DNA from: Pseudomonadota bacterium
GTDB lineage: Bacteria; Desulfobacterota; Desulfarculia; Desulfarculales; Desulfarculaceae
DNA: 64,000 nucleotides
Direction of reading: 5' to 3'
Assembly: GCA_018896025.1 (NCBI GenBank)
Contig: JAHIND010000017.1
Coordinates: forward strand, 62,001 to 126,000
How positions within the stretch are numbered: the first letter of the stretch is position 1; each line of letters begins with the position of its first letter. Both the position numbers and the translations under genes were made by a program. Below are positions 17,605 through 27,211 of this stretch, piece after piece. Under the pieces are notes generated by a model. The model ran no database searches. It was given only the letters and a program-made list of their open reading frames with translations, and was not told the DNA's origin.

Positions 17605-18822
17605 TTAGCGTCGTTTACCCTTACGCGGCGATTTTTTGCTCCGCTTTTGCCTGGCCGCTCCGGCAGCCTTGCCGGCGCTGACCTGGGTGGAGGCGGCTTG
17701 CGCGGCCACCGGCTCCGGGCGGACCGCGGCGGCCCTGGCCGGTTCGGAGCGCCGGATGACCATGGGCCGTCCTTCGGGCAGCAGCAAAAGCACCGGGCTG
17801 GCCACGAAGATGGAGGAATAGGTGCCCACCACCACGCCGACCAGCAGGGCCAAAGCGAAGTCCTCGATAACCCCGCCACCCAGGATGAACAGGCACACCA
17901 GCACCAGCAGGGTGGTTCCCGAGGTCAGGATGGTGCGGCTGAGGGTCTGGTTGATGGAGGCATTGATGGTCTCGCCCAGGGGCTGCTTGCCCGACTTCTT
18001 GAGGTTCTCGCGGATGCGGTCGTAGACGATGATGGTGTCGTTGAGCGAGTAACCGATGATGGTCAGCAGGGCGGCCACGGTGGCCAGGGTGAATTCCTTG
18101 TCCAGCAGGCTGAACACACCCACGGTGATGACCACGTCGTGGATCAGGGCCACGATGGCCCCCAAGGCGTAGCGCAGCTTCAGGAGCCAGCAGGCGCCCA
18201 CCGTCACCACCAGGGCGGTGAGGATGAGCAACACCATGGCGATGCCCTCGTCGCCCCCCATGGCGGTGAGCAGGGCCTGCACCAGCAGGGTGGCCCCCAC
18301 CAGCACGCCGGCCATCACCGCGGCCAAGCCCCACTTCTGCTCAAAGCGCCCGGAGATGTACACCGCGATCATGACGATGGCGTAGAAGATGGCCAGCAGG
18401 GCCTTCTCGCGAAGGTCCTTGCCCACCTTGGGGCCCACCATCTCCACCCGGCGCACTTCCACCTTGCCTTGCCCGTAGGTCTTGGCCAGGGTTGTACGGA
18501 CCCGGTCGCTCAGGCCTTGCAGCTTGAGCCCGGAACGCTCGTTGCGGATGAGGAACTCATTGTTCTTCTTGTCGCCAAAGCCCTGCACCAGGGACTGGTC
18601 CATACCCAGGGGCGCCAGGGCCTTCTTTATGTCCGCGGCGTCGGTGGGCTGGGTGAAGCGCACCTGCACCAGGATGCCGCCGGCGAAGTCGATGCCGTAG
18701 TTGGGGCCGCCGTGGATAAAAAGGCTGACTACGGTCATCAAGATCAGCAGGCCGCTGATGATGAAGGCCTTACCACGGTTGCCAACAAAGTTTATGTTTA
18801 CGTTCGGCTTTATAAATTCCAT
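17605..18822 (-). CDS. secF: Protein translocase subunit SecF
   Basis: Half of the SecDF accessory motor that uses proton flow to pull proteins across the membrane. IDFAGGILVQVRF is the N-terminal SecF signature (usually DFTGG), then a short periplasmic domain and five more helices with TIIGYSLNDTIIVYDRIREN. At 405 residues it is longer than usual because of a basic Ala-, Lys- and Arg-rich tail after about residue 345, which is likely cytoplasmic. The ATG at 18822 follows GGTGGAG. It is 12 nt downstream of secD. Confidence 0.93.
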   Translation of the reverse strand: MEFIKPNVNINFVGNRGKAFIISGLLILMTVVSLFIHGGPNYGIDFAGGILVQVRFTQPTDAADIKKALAPLGMDQSLVQGFGDKKNNEFLIRNERSGLKLQGLSDRVRTTLAKTYGQGKVEVRRVEMVGPKVGKDLREKALLAIFYAIVMIAVYISGRFEQKWGLAAVMAGVLVGATLLVQALLTAMGGDEGIAMVLLILTALVVTVGACWLLKLRYALGAIVALIHDVVITVGVFSLLDKEFTLATVAALLTIIGYSLNDTIIVYDRIRENLKKSGKQPLGETINASINQTLSRTILTSGTTLLVLVCLFILGGGVIEDFALALLVGVVVGTYSSIFVASPVLLLLPEGRPMVIRRSEPARAAAVRPEPVAAQAASTQVSAGKAAGAARQKRSKKSPRKGKRR

Positions 18823-18834
18823 GGGTGCTCCACC

Positions 18835-20442
18835 CTAGATCAGAAGCCGCCGGGGCCTGAACTGGTGCAGGTAAAGGTCAAACAGCAACCTGGTGAAGGT
18901 GATGGCCGTGAACAACGACGAGGCGATACCTATGGACAGGGTCACCGCGAATCCCCGGATGGGCCCGGTTCCGAACTGGAACAACACCAGGGCCGCGATC
19001 AAGGTGGTGATATTGGCGTCCAAGATGGTCAGGGTCGCCTTGCCGTAACCAGCCTCCACCGCGGCGAAGGGCGTCTTGCCCATCCTAAGCTCTTCACGCA
19101 CCCTCTCGAAGATCAGCACGTTGGCGTCAACCGCCATGCCGATGGTCAAGATAATGCCCGCTATGCCCGGCAGGGTCAGGGTCGCCTGGAAGGCGGCCAA
19201 GGCCCCGGTGATAATCACCAAGTTGAGCAGCAGCGCCAGGTTGGCGAAGAGCCCGGCCAAGCGATAGTAGAGCAGGATGAACCCCACCACCAGGCAGAAG
19301 CCCACCAGCATGGAGAGCAGCCCCCTGTCGATGGAGTCCTGGCCCAGGCTGGGGCCCACGGTGCGCTCTTCCAGGATCTTCACCGGAGCGGGCAACGCGC
19401 CCGAGCGCAGCACCACGGCCAGGTCCCTGGCCTCTTCCATGGTGAAGTCGCCGGAGATGCGGGCCTCGCCGCCGGTGATGGGCTCCTGGATTACCGGAGC
19501 CGACTGCACCTTGCCGTCCAGGATGATGGCCAGACGCTTCTTCACGTTGCGGGTGGTGATGTCGGCGAACTGGCGGGCCCCGGCGCTGTCAAAGGCCACC
19601 GAGACGTAGGGCTGGTTGTACTGGGAGTCCATCTGCACCCGGGCGTCGGTGATGGTGGCCCCGGTCATGGCCACCCGGCGGTGCACCACAATGGGCTCCT
19701 TGTCCACCCGGCCGCTGGCGTGGTCGCGCCGGTACATATCCAGAATCTCGTCGCCCGGCGGCAAGGTAGCCTTGGTCACCGTGGCGGGATTCACCGAGTC
19801 GTCGACCAGCTTGAACTCCAACTGAGCGGTCTTGCCGATGAGGGCCACCGCCCGCTGGGGGTCCTTGACGCCCGGCAGCTGGATGAGGATGCGCCCCTCG
19901 GATTGGGGCAGAATCTCCGGCTCGCTCACCCCGAACTGGTCCACGCGGTTGCGAATGGTTTCCAGGGCCTGGGTTGAGGCCTGCTCGGCGATGTGCTTGG
20001 CCGCCTTGGCGGTGAGCTGCAAGACCATCTGGATCTTGCCGTCCTCCAAGGTTTGGCTGGAGGTCACGGCATAGTCGGGGTAATCCCGCTTTACCAGGTC
20101 CTCCAGCTTGGCCCGGTCGTTGTTGTGCAGCAAGACCAAGCTGATGGTGTTGTCTTTACCGGCCTGGGGGTGGATGGCGCGAATATTGTCATCGCGCATT
20201 TTGCGCTGCAGCTCCTGGCTGGAGCGCTCCACGGAGGCGGCAACCGCTTTTTGGGTCTCCACCTCCAGGATCAAGTGCATGCCCCCCTGCAGGTCCAAGC
20301 CCAGGCGAATGCGGTCGCTGGGCAAGGTGTTTACCCACCAGGCAGGCAGCTTGCCGTCTCCAATGGTGGGCACCAGGTAAAGCAGGGCCAGGATGATGAC
20401 CACAGCCACCAGGGTGGACTTCAAAAAGAAGTTCTTAGGCAA
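18835..20442 (-). CDS. secD: Protein translocase subunit SecD
   Basis: The partner of SecF. One N-terminal helix is followed by LGLDLQGGMHLILEV, a large periplasmic P1 region with RIDQFGVSEP-like sequence (NRVDQFGVSEPEI), and a membrane part with TLPGIAGIILTIGMAVDANVLIFERVREEL. The length of 535 residues is standard. The start is TTG at 20442 with AGGAG 6 nt upstream. It follows yajC by 76 nt, a gap that contains a small GC-rich hairpin. Confidence 0.94.
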   Translation of the reverse strand: MPKNFFLKSTLVAVVIILALLYLVPTIGDGKLPAWWVNTLPSDRIRLGLDLQGGMHLILEVETQKAVAASVERSSQELQRKMRDDNIRAIHPQAGKDNTISLVLLHNNDRAKLEDLVKRDYPDYAVTSSQTLEDGKIQMVLQLTAKAAKHIAEQASTQALETIRNRVDQFGVSEPEILPQSEGRILIQLPGVKDPQRAVALIGKTAQLEFKLVDDSVNPATVTKATLPPGDEILDMYRRDHASGRVDKEPIVVHRRVAMTGATITDARVQMDSQYNQPYVSVAFDSAGARQFADITTRNVKKRLAIILDGKVQSAPVIQEPITGGEARISGDFTMEEARDLAVVLRSGALPAPVKILEERTVGPSLGQDSIDRGLLSMLVGFCLVVGFILLYYRLAGLFANLALLLNLVIITGALAAFQATLTLPGIAGIILTIGMAVDANVLIFERVREELRMGKTPFAAVEAGYGKATLTILDANITTLIAALVLFQFGTGPIRGFAVTLSIGIASSLFTAITFTRLLFDLYLHQFRPRRLLI

Positions 20443-20472
20443 GGTGAACTCCTAACGCAGCAGATTCCCTCC

Positions 20473-20489
20473 CCGGCCCGTCGGGCCGG
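20473..20489. other. Small GC-rich hairpin between yajC and secD
   Basis: CCGGCCCG and CGGGCCGG are exact inverted arms around a single T. There is no T run. It may fold in the mRNA just upstream of the secD ribosome site and tune the yajC to secD ratio; this is only an inference. Confidence 0.4.
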
Positions 20490-20518
20490 AGATGGGCGAA
20501 ACCAATGTCAGCTTGCGG

Positions 20519-20902
20519 TTACTTCTTGGGCGCGGGAGCGGGCGGAGCGCCGCCTGCGCCGACCACACCGGCAATGTGCCCACGGCTGACCTTGATGCGG
20601 ACCTGGGGAGCGATCTCCAAGGTCAGGTTCTGGTCGTCCAGGCCGGTCACGCGGCCGTAGATCCCGCCGTTGGTCAGAATCTTGTCGCCCTTATGAATGT
20701 TGGCCAGCATGGCCTTGTGGGCCTTGGCCTTCTTCTGCTGGGGCCGGATGAGCAGGAAGTAGAAAATCACGAACATCAGTACGAGCATGGGGATGGGGCC
20801 GGAGAGAAGTCCGCCCAAACCGCCGGAGCTTTCACCACCGCCGGCACTCTGCTGCCCAGCGCCCATAGCCCAGGCGGTGCTCGTGGTCAACCAATCTAAC
20901 AT
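20519..20902 (-). CDS. yajC: Preprotein translocase subunit YajC
   Basis: A small single-pass inner membrane protein that associates with SecDF. The helix is MLVLMFVIFYFLLIRPQQKK, the classic YajC signature, followed by HKAMLANIHKGDKILTNGGIYGRV. It is 127 residues, slightly longer than E. coli YajC, with a glycine-rich N-terminal extension and a Pro- and Ala-rich tail. ATG at 20902 follows AGGGAGG. It lies between tgt and secD in the conserved queA-tgt-yajC-secDF order. Confidence 0.93.
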   Translation of the reverse strand: MLDWLTTSTAWAMGAGQQSAGGGESSGGLGGLLSGPIPMLVLMFVIFYFLLIRPQQKKAKAHKAMLANIHKGDKILTNGGIYGRVTGLDDQNLTLEIAPQVRIKVSRGHIAGVVGAGGAPPAPAPKK

Positions 20903-20912
20903 CTTATCCTCC

Positions 20913-22046
20913 CTAGGTTAACGCCACCCGCTCTTGGCCCGAGGGCTCCAGCCCCGCAAGCACCTGGCGAGCGTAAGTCTCGTATTTATTTTCAGCGATG
21001 GCCCGGCGCAGCCCGGCCATCAATTGAAGAATGTAGTGCAAGTTGTGCACCGTATTCAAGCGATAAGCCAACAACTCCTTGGCCATGACCAAATGACGCA
21101 GGTACGCCCGGCTGTAATGGCGGCAGGTGGGGCATTCGCAGCCCTCCTCCACCGGCCGGGGGTCGTCCTTGAACCGGCTGTTGCGCAGGTTCAGCCGACC
21201 CTTGGAGGTCAGCAAGGTTCCGGTGCGGGCCATGCGGGTGGGAAGCACGCAATCGAACATGTCCACCCCCAAGCCCACGCAACGCACCAGATCGGCCGGC
21301 TCGCCCACGCCCATGAGATATACCGGTTTGCCGTCCGGTAACTGGGGCACGGTGCCGTCGATAACCTCCATCATCCGGGGCTTGGGTTCGCCCACGCTGA
21401 GGCCGCCCAAGGCGTATCCGTCCAGTTCCAGGGCAGCCAACAGCTCCACGCTGCGGGTTCGCAGGTCACTATACACCCCACCCTGCACTATTCCCAGCAA
21501 TGCGCCCCCTTTATCGGTGCGCGCGGCCAGGGCGCGGGCCGCCCAGCGGGCATCGCGCTCCAGGGAATCGGCCAAATACTCCCGGGGCGAGCCGGGCGGG
21601 GGGCATTCGTCCAAAACCATCATGATGTCCGAGCCCAGCATCTCCTGGGCCTCGACCACCGATTCGGGGGTCATGCGCAACAGTTGGCCGTCCAAATGGG
21701 AGCGGAAGCTGGCTCCCTGCTCGTCCAGACTGCGCAGGCCGCTCAGGGAAAACACCTGAAAACCGCCACTGTCGGTGAGGATGGACCCCGGCCAGTTCAT
21801 GAAGCGGTGCAGCCCGCCCAAATCGGCCACCGTCTTCACCCCCGGCCTGAGCAGCAGGTGGTAGGTGTTGCCCAGGATCATCTGGGCTCCCAGGTCCGAC
21901 ACCTCCTCGGGCAAAAGCCCCTTCACCGTGCCCTGGGTGCCTACCGGCATGAAAGCCGGGGTGTCCACCATCCCGCGGCGGGTGTGCAGGCGCCCGGTGC
22001 GGGCCCGCCCGCTGGTGGCCGATATTTCAAAGCTCAAACGCGCCAT
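20913..22046 (-). CDS. tgt: tRNA-guanine transglycosylase
   Basis: This enzyme exchanges guanine-34 in tRNAs with GUN anticodons for preQ1. It has the nucleophile region LTDSGGFQVFSL near residue 90, VLDECPPP, GLSVGEP and MGVGEPADLV. A C-terminal zinc site CECPTCRHYSRAYLRHL completes the set. The length of 377 residues is normal. Its ATG overlaps the queA stop codon by one base (TGATG). Together with queA and the distant queE it shows an active queuosine pathway. Confidence 0.95.
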   Translation of the reverse strand: MARLSFEISATSGRARTGRLHTRRGMVDTPAFMPVGTQGTVKGLLPEEVSDLGAQMILGNTYHLLLRPGVKTVADLGGLHRFMNWPGSILTDSGGFQVFSLSGLRSLDEQGASFRSHLDGQLLRMTPESVVEAQEMLGSDIMMVLDECPPPGSPREYLADSLERDARWAARALAARTDKGGALLGIVQGGVYSDLRTRSVELLAALELDGYALGGLSVGEPKPRMMEVIDGTVPQLPDGKPVYLMGVGEPADLVRCVGLGVDMFDCVLPTRMARTGTLLTSKGRLNLRNSRFKDDPRPVEEGCECPTCRHYSRAYLRHLVMAKELLAYRLNTVHNLHYILQLMAGLRRAIAENKYETYARQVLAGLEPSGQERVALT

Positions 22047-23137
22047 CAGATTATCAGCATGGCGTCGCCGTAGCTATAGAAACGATAGCCACGGGCCATG
22101 GCCTCTTGGTAGGCGGCCAACACCCGCTCGCGCCCGGCCAAGGCGGCGACCAGCATGAGCAAGGTGGTGCGGGGCAAATGAAAATTGGTTATCAGGCCAT
22201 CGGCCACCCGGAAATCGTGCCCCGGCGCGATGAGTAGGTCGCACCATCCGGCTCCGGGCTGGGGCACTCCGCCGGGGCCGGGACGCCACTCCAGGGAGCG
22301 CAGGCTGGTGGTGCCCACGGCGATGACCCGCCCTCCCCGCTTCTTGGCCCTGGCCACGGCCACCGCCGCCTCGGGGGATATCTCCACCCACTCCGAGTGC
22401 AGGCGCCCGGCGGCCAACTGGGCCGGATCGGGCTCGGCAAAGGTGCCGTAGCCCACGTGCAGGGTCAGGTGGGTGTGTCCCACTCCCCGGCGGGCCAGGG
22501 CGGAAAGCAGCTCCCGGCTCAGGTGCAGGCCCGCGGTGGGGGCGGCCACGGCTCCGGGATGGGCCGCGTAGACCGTCTGGTAGCGGGAGGCGTCGTCCGC
22601 GTCCGGTCCCTGGGGCCGCTTTATGTAGGGCGGCAGCGGCGTGGCCCCCCGCTGGGCGGCCAGCTTGAGGGCCGAGGCGGGAAACTCCACCAGGGCCTTG
22701 CCCCGCTCGCCGCGCTCCACCACCCGCACCCAAACCTCAGGCTCGCCGCTCAGGCGCAGGCTGACGCCCTGGGCCAGGGTCTTGTGGGAGCGCAACAGGC
22801 ACTGGTGCACCTCGTGGCCATCCCCCAGGCGCTTGTGGGGCTGGGCCGGAGACAGCAGCAAAATCTCCACCCGCCCACCGGTGGGCTTGGCGGCCATGAG
22901 GCGGGCCGGAACCACCCTGGTGTCGTTGAGCACCAACAGGTCGCCGGGCCTGAGCAAGCGGGTAAGCCCGGCCACCCGGTGATGGCCCGCCCGCCCCTGA
23001 TGCCGGGGCAGATGCAGCAGCCGGGCCTGCACCCGCCGCCGGGCGGGGGCCTGGGCTATGAGCTCCGGGGGCAGCTCATAGTCGTAGGCGGCCAGAAGGT
23101 CCTGGGGGCCGCTGTTGTGGGGGAGGGTCTCCGCCAT
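22046..23137 (-). CDS. queA: S-adenosylmethionine:tRNA ribosyltransferase-isomerase
   Basis: QueA transfers the ribosyl part of SAM to preQ1 in tRNA to give epoxyqueuosine. YDYELPPELIAQAPARRR is the standard start, LLVLNDTRVVPARL and GYGTFAEPDPAQLAAGRLHSEW follow, and VGTTSLRSLE and NFHLPRTTLLMLVAAL lie in the C-terminal half. The start is set at ATG 23137; TTG at 23161 would add eight residues and neither has a strong ribosome site. It is the first gene of the queA-tgt-yajC-secDF-parAB block. Confidence 0.93.
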   Translation of the reverse strand: MAETLPHNSGPQDLLAAYDYELPPELIAQAPARRRVQARLLHLPRHQGRAGHHRVAGLTRLLRPGDLLVLNDTRVVPARLMAAKPTGGRVEILLLSPAQPHKRLGDGHEVHQCLLRSHKTLAQGVSLRLSGEPEVWVRVVERGERGKALVEFPASALKLAAQRGATPLPPYIKRPQGPDADDASRYQTVYAAHPGAVAAPTAGLHLSRELLSALARRGVGHTHLTLHVGYGTFAEPDPAQLAAGRLHSEWVEISPEAAVAVARAKKRGGRVIAVGTTSLRSLEWRPGPGGVPQPGAGWCDLLIAPGHDFRVADGLITNFHLPRTTLLMLVAALAGRERVLAAYQEAMARGYRFYSYGDAMLII

Positions 23138-23435
23138 GAATCCCGCTTTTGGTTCCGCCAAGGGTCTACCGAGAATAACTACGGCATATTAAATGGTTAC
23201 CGGCATAGATCCCACACGGGGATTACCGCAATTGAACTATGCATATTACGGCGACCACCCCGGCTTGTCAAGGAAGGCCGGACGCTACAACTGCTTTAAT
23301 CCAAAGCACTTGAGGGTTTTTGCTTGACAGAAACGGGCCGGACAAACAACCATAGGCAGGTGCTATCACCAAAGGCATATATTATTACTTAACGCCCAGC
23401 CGGGCGCGCACACAACCCTAAACCGGAGTGGGCAC

Positions 23436-23612
23436 ATGGCCATTTACGTCAAATGTAAAACCGAAGACTGTGGCAACGAAATCCTGGCGCCGGAATACGC
23501 CCAGACCCCCTTTGAGAAGCTGGAAGACGCCCTGCACAAAAAGAACTACTACCTGTGCCCCAAGTGCGGACGGGTCAATCCTTATCTCAAAGAGGATCAC
23601 TTCGAGAAGTAG
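23436..23612 (+). CDS. Small zinc-ribbon protein
   Basis: A 58-residue ORF starting MAIYVKCKTEDCGNEIL and ending HFEK. It contains two cysteine pairs, CKTEDC and CPKC, the latter in YYLCPKCGRVNPYL, so a single zinc ribbon is likely. GGAG precedes the ATG and a strong terminator follows the stop, which supports a real, separately transcribed gene. I know no function; similar tiny ribbons often bind nucleic acid or partner proteins. Confidence 0.7.
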   Translation: MAIYVKCKTEDCGNEILAPEYAQTPFEKLEDALHKKNYYLCPKCGRVNPYLKEDHFEK

Positions 23613-23630
23613 GCTGCTGCTTGCGGCGTT

Positions 23631-23663
23631 GGGGCGGGCCGGGCGGGCTCGCCCCATTTTTTT
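23631..23663 (+). terminator. Rho-independent terminator after the zinc-ribbon gene
   Basis: The arms GGGGCG (23631-23636) and CGCCCC (23650-23655) enclose a GC-rich loop and are followed by A and seven T residues, 19 nt after the stop codon. Confidence 0.8.
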
Positions 23664-23671
23664 GCCCGGTC

Positions 23672-24367
23672 TTAGTTCTGCTTGCGGTCGGCGTTGCCGA
23701 TGGAGCGTATGCCCAACAGCACCAGGAAACGCAGGAACTCGATGAACAGCAGGCCCACCACGATCAAGGCGGTGACCGAGAGAATGCGGGGCAGGAAGTT
23801 CTCCCATTTCCAATCGTTGCCCGAGAACACCCCCTCGTCTTCGAACAACCAGCCCAGAATGCCGGCGGCCCGCCCCGAGGGCGTCCGGAATCCCTGGCCC
23901 TGCAACAGGCCCACCGCGGAATCCTGCTCCACATAGCCGGGGAAGAGCAACTTGAGCATCAAGGGGATGCCCGGCCCGGGAAGCTGGTGGTAGATGCGGC
24001 TCTTTTGCTCGGCCTCGGCGTATTGCAGGTGACGGTGCAGGGCCCGGCTGTAGAGCAGGTACATCTGGGCCGAAAGCAGGGGCAGGACGGTGGTGGTGGT
24101 GTGGCCAAAGTCTTCCACCTCCACCAGGTGCTCGTCGCGAATCATTTCATCGGTCAAAAGCGGGACGATCTCGGTCTGGCGGTAGATATACCAGCCCATG
24201 CCCGTTTCCGGTGGATGGTCGGAGAAGTCGTCCAGGCGGGTGGCTTCGCCTTGGACGTATTCGGTGTAGAGATGTTGCGCAGTGTCAACGAACGCCTGGG
24301 CAGGAGAGGCGGTCGTGCCGAGCACCAAGACCATAGCCAAGATTGCCAAGCCCAAGCGGGATATCAA
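23672..24367 (-). CDS. Exported protein of unknown function with C-terminal membrane helix
   Basis: The 231-residue product starts with a signal peptide (LGLAILAMVLVLGTTASPAQA, cut expected after AQA near residue 25) and ends with one membrane helix (about residues 196-218, TALIVVGLLFIEFLRFLVLL). The middle region, probably periplasmic, has no motif I know. TTG at 24367 with GGGAG upstream is the start. It converges on the zinc-ribbon gene and is divergent from the Yip1-like gene. Confidence 0.6.
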   Translation of the reverse strand: MISRLGLAILAMVLVLGTTASPAQAFVDTAQHLYTEYVQGEATRLDDFSDHPPETGMGWYIYRQTEIVPLLTDEMIRDEHLVEVEDFGHTTTTVLPLLSAQMYLLYSRALHRHLQYAEAEQKSRIYHQLPGPGIPLMLKLLFPGYVEQDSAVGLLQGQGFRTPSGRAAGILGWLFEDEGVFSGNDWKWENFLPRILSVTALIVVGLLFIEFLRFLVLLGIRSIGNADRKQN

Positions 24368-24543
24368 TTGCCTACTCCCTGGGAAGTCACGCGGACCAAG
24401 CGATCATTCCAACTGATAATATAGCATCTGCGTAAGCTAAATACCAAGATTAGCAATGGTGTTAGGGACGGTTCCCCCGCTTGACAGGGGAAGCCCCATG
24501 GCTTAGCGTGCCTCCAGAAGCCAAGTTAGCCGGGAGGCCGAAT

Positions 24544-25161
24544 ATGTCACAGATGGTCAAAGATTTCGATTGGCGGCGTCCGGGCACCTTTTTGCCGGTG
24601 GCCATGGCTGCGTCCTTCAAGCCGAGGACGTTTTTCGCCCAAATGGACAACCGAGGCGACATAGCCAGTCCCCTGGTGTTTCTATTGGTGATTCACATCA
24701 CCACCTGGGTGGGGGGCTTACTGGGCGAAGCGCTGCTGCAAGGCGTGCCCGGCGATCTCAACATTGGCTTCCTTTCACAAAACCTGTTGAGGATTTTGAT
24801 TTTCGCAGCCTTCTTCTACACCATCGGCCACCATGTAATGCGCTCTTCCTACCCCTTTAGCGGTTTCTTACGAATTTTCGCCTATGCCAGCGGCATCTGG
24901 ACCCTGGCCGCCCTCATGCCTTTCCTCCCTCTGAGCATAAGTATGCCCCTGGGAGCGATATTGGCCCTTTACGTGCTTTTTTTGCTTTTCATGGGGCTCA
25001 GGGAAGCTGCCGGCCTGTCCGTGCCTTTGGCGGCCGGAGTCTTGATGTTGTCCGTGGTGGGAGTGCTTATTTTGATGAGCCTCATCGGCGGCCTCACGGT
25101 GACCGCACCCTCCCAGGGATCCACTGGGCTTTCCGCGCCGGGAGTTGGCGCGGGCAAGTAG
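24544..25161 (+). CDS. Yip1-domain membrane protein
   Basis: A 205-residue protein with a short cytoplasmic start containing SFKPRTFFAQM, which is the usual lead-in of bacterial Yip1-domain proteins, then about five membrane helices (from residue 41 to 185). ATG at 24544 follows GGGAGG with good spacing, so the longer frame from 24481 is not used. The family function is unknown. The efflux operon starts 62 nt downstream on the same strand; the 177-nt gap before this gene holds no ORF. Confidence 0.7.
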   Translation: MSQMVKDFDWRRPGTFLPVAMAASFKPRTFFAQMDNRGDIASPLVFLLVIHITTWVGGLLGEALLQGVPGDLNIGFLSQNLLRILIFAAFFYTIGHHVMRSSYPFSGFLRIFAYASGIWTLAALMPFLPLSISMPLGAILALYVLFLLFMGLREAAGLSVPLAAGVLMLSVVGVLILMSLIGGLTVTAPSQGSTGLSAPGVGAGK

Positions 25162-25223
25162 CGGCGCCAACCGGCGTGCTATAAAATCACACAAAATCGG
25201 CGGCCTCTTACAGGGAGCGGGTC

Positions 25224-26474
25224 TTGGGAAAAGCCAAGTGGCTGAAATGGGCGGTTGCCTTGGTAGTGGTCCTGGCCTTGGCCGGGGGACTGTGGGCGTG
25301 GTGGCCCCGAGGCGACCAGGGCCTGCAAATCCAAGGTAAGGAGTTTCAGGTACGGCGCGGCTCCATCCGGCGCATGGTCGTCTCCACCGGCACGGTGAAG
25401 CCCCAGGTGGGGGCCGAAGTCAAGGTGGGGGCCAGGGTAAGCGGCCGGGTGGAAAAGCTTTTGGTCAACATTGGCCAGCCGGTCAAGGCGGGCCAGGTGG
25501 TGGCCTTGATCGAACACGAGGACCTGGTGGCCAAACTGCACCAGGCCCAGGCCGAACTGAACGCCGACAAGGCCCGTCTAGAAAGAGTCAAGACCACCGG
25601 CCCCAAGGAGATAGCCAGAGCCCAGGCCGAGCTTACCGAAGCCAAGGCCACCGTGGACCTGACCACCCTGGACTTTGGCCGCCAGCAGAAGATGCGCACC
25701 AGCGACCTGGTGGCCCAGGACGCCCTGGACCGGGCCCGGGAAAAACACCTGGTGGCCCAGGCCCGCCTCACCGCATCCACGGCCAAACTCAACCAGGTGC
25801 AGCACAGCTATCAGCAGGACGTAAAGGTGGCCCAGGCCGATCTGGCCGCTTCCCAGGCCAAGCTGGTCACCGCCCAGGTAAACCTGAACTACGCCACCAT
25901 CCGGGCCCCCATAGACGGGGTGGTCTCCAGCGTATCCACCCAGGAGGGCGAGACCGTGGCGGCCAGCCTGAGCGCCCCCACCTTCATCACCATCGTGGAC
26001 CTGGCCCGCCTGCAAGTGGACGACTTCGTGGACGAGACCGACATCGGCATGGTCAAGGTGGGCCAAAAGGCCTTTTTCACGGTGGACGCCTACCCGGACA
26101 AGAAGTTCATGGGCGAGGTGGAAGCCATCCAGCCTTCGGCCAAGATCGTGGACGACGTGGTCTACTACCCGGTTACCATCAAAATCCAGGGCGACTACCA
26201 GAACCAGCTCAAGCCTGAAATGACCGCCACGGTGAGCATCATCGCCGGGGTGCGCCGTGGCGTGTTGCTTATTCCCGCCCCGGCCATTCGCCGCAAGGGC
26301 GGCAAGAGCATGGTCTACGTGCGCAGCGAGGGCAAGACGGAGTTGAAACCGGTAACCGTGGGCTGGACCGAGGAACTGCGCGCCCAGGTCACCGACGGCC
26401 TGAAGGAAGGCGAAACCGTGGTCATCCCCATAAGCGCGCCCCTGACCGCGGCCAAGCCCGGCGGGGGCCGCTGA
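25224..26474 (+). CDS. MacA/HlyD-type periplasmic adaptor protein
   Basis: A membrane-fusion protein that links an inner membrane ABC exporter to an outer membrane channel. One N-terminal helix (residues 7-25) is followed by the first lipoyl half (AGVSGRVEKLLVNIGQPVKAGQ-like VKVGARVSGRVEKLLVNIG), a long coiled coil (about residues 100-215, rich in Ala, Gln and Lys), the second lipoyl half (IRAPIDGVVSSVSTQEGETV), and the beta-barrel part. TTG at 25224 follows AGGGAG. It heads a four-gene MacAB-like operon. Confidence 0.88.
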   Translation: MGKAKWLKWAVALVVVLALAGGLWAWWPRGDQGLQIQGKEFQVRRGSIRRMVVSTGTVKPQVGAEVKVGARVSGRVEKLLVNIGQPVKAGQVVALIEHEDLVAKLHQAQAELNADKARLERVKTTGPKEIARAQAELTEAKATVDLTTLDFGRQQKMRTSDLVAQDALDRAREKHLVAQARLTASTAKLNQVQHSYQQDVKVAQADLAASQAKLVTAQVNLNYATIRAPIDGVVSSVSTQEGETVAASLSAPTFITIVDLARLQVDDFVDETDIGMVKVGQKAFFTVDAYPDKKFMGEVEAIQPSAKIVDDVVYYPVTIKIQGDYQNQLKPEMTATVSIIAGVRRGVLLIPAPAIRRKGGKSMVYVRSEGKTELKPVTVGWTEELRAQVTDGLKEGETVVIPISAPLTAAKPGGGR

Positions 26475-26482
26475 GGCCGGCC

Positions 26483-27211
26483 GTGATTCAGCTAAAGGGC
26501 ATCACCAAGACCTATTACCGGGGCAAGGTGGAGACACCGGTGCTCTTGGGCATCGACCTGCACGTGCGCGAGGGCGAGTTCCTGGCCATCATGGGCCCCT
26601 CTGGCTCGGGCAAGTCCACCCTGCTGCACATCCTGGGCCTGCTGGACCGCCCCACCGGCGGCTCCTACCGCTTGGACGGCATCGAGGTGTCCTCCCTGAG
26701 CGACGACGAGCTGGCCCGCTTGCGCAACGACAAGTTGGGCTTCGTGTTCCAGGCCTTCCATCTGCTGCCCAAGTCCACCGCCCTGGACAACGTGCTCTTG
26801 CCCTTCACCTATGCCGGGCACTTTCCCGCCGACGCCCAGGAGCAGGCCCGCCGGGCCCTGGGCCGGGTGGGCCTGGAGCACCGCCTGCACCACCGCCCCG
26901 GCGAGATGAGCGGCGGCGAGTGCCAGCGGGTGGCCATCGCCCGGGCTCTGGTCAACGACCCCGAGGTGATCTTCGCCGACGAGCCCACCGGCAACCTGGA
27001 CCAGCGATCTTCCCTTGAGATCATCTCCATCTTGCAGGGGCTGCACGCCGAAGGGCGCACCATCGTGCTGGTCACCCACGACACGGCGGTGGGCTGCATG
27101 TGCCGCCGCCTGCTCCGGGTGGTCTACGGCAAGGTGGTCAGCGACGAGCCCGTGGCCGATCCCACCGTGGCCCTCCAGCAACTGCAAACCCTCAAGGAAG
27201 CCGCCAAGTGA
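26483..27211 (+). CDS. MacB/LolD-type ABC transporter ATPase
   Basis: The nucleotide-binding subunit, 242 residues. It has Walker [10 protein letters not shown] near residue 38, a Q-loop in [11 protein letters not shown], the ABC signature in [15 protein letters not shown], and Walker [13 protein letters not shown]. The [14 protein letters not shown] stretch is characteristic of MacB/LolD-like exporters for peptides, lipoproteins or drugs. The start is GTG at 26483. The GTG of the first permease overlaps its stop codon. Confidence 0.93.
   Translation: MIQLKGITKTYYRGKVETPVLLGIDLHVREGEFLAIMGPSGSGKSTLLHILGLLDRPTGGSYRLDGIEVSSLSDDELARLRNDKLGFVFQAFHLLPKSTALDNVLLPFTYAGHFPADAQEQARRALGRVGLEHRLHHRPGEMSGGECQRVAIARALVNDPEVIFADEPTGNLDQRSSLEIISILQGLHAEGRTIVLVTHDTAVGCMCRRLLRVVYGKVVSDEPVADPTVALQQLQTLKEAAK

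Noticed and set aside
17305..19977. 890-codon plus-strand open frame opposite parA, secF and secD
   Set aside because: Composition is rich in Gly, His, Gln and Asp with no domain; it is the mirror of real genes.
23324..23385. Promoter TTGACA at 23324 for the small zinc-ribbon gene
   Set aside because: No -10 box at suitable spacing; the AT-rich stretch near 23375 has no matching -35. Left unannotated.
24368..24543. Possible structured leader or riboswitch before the Yip1-like gene
   Set aside because: Short complementary pieces exist but no known riboswitch consensus could be matched.
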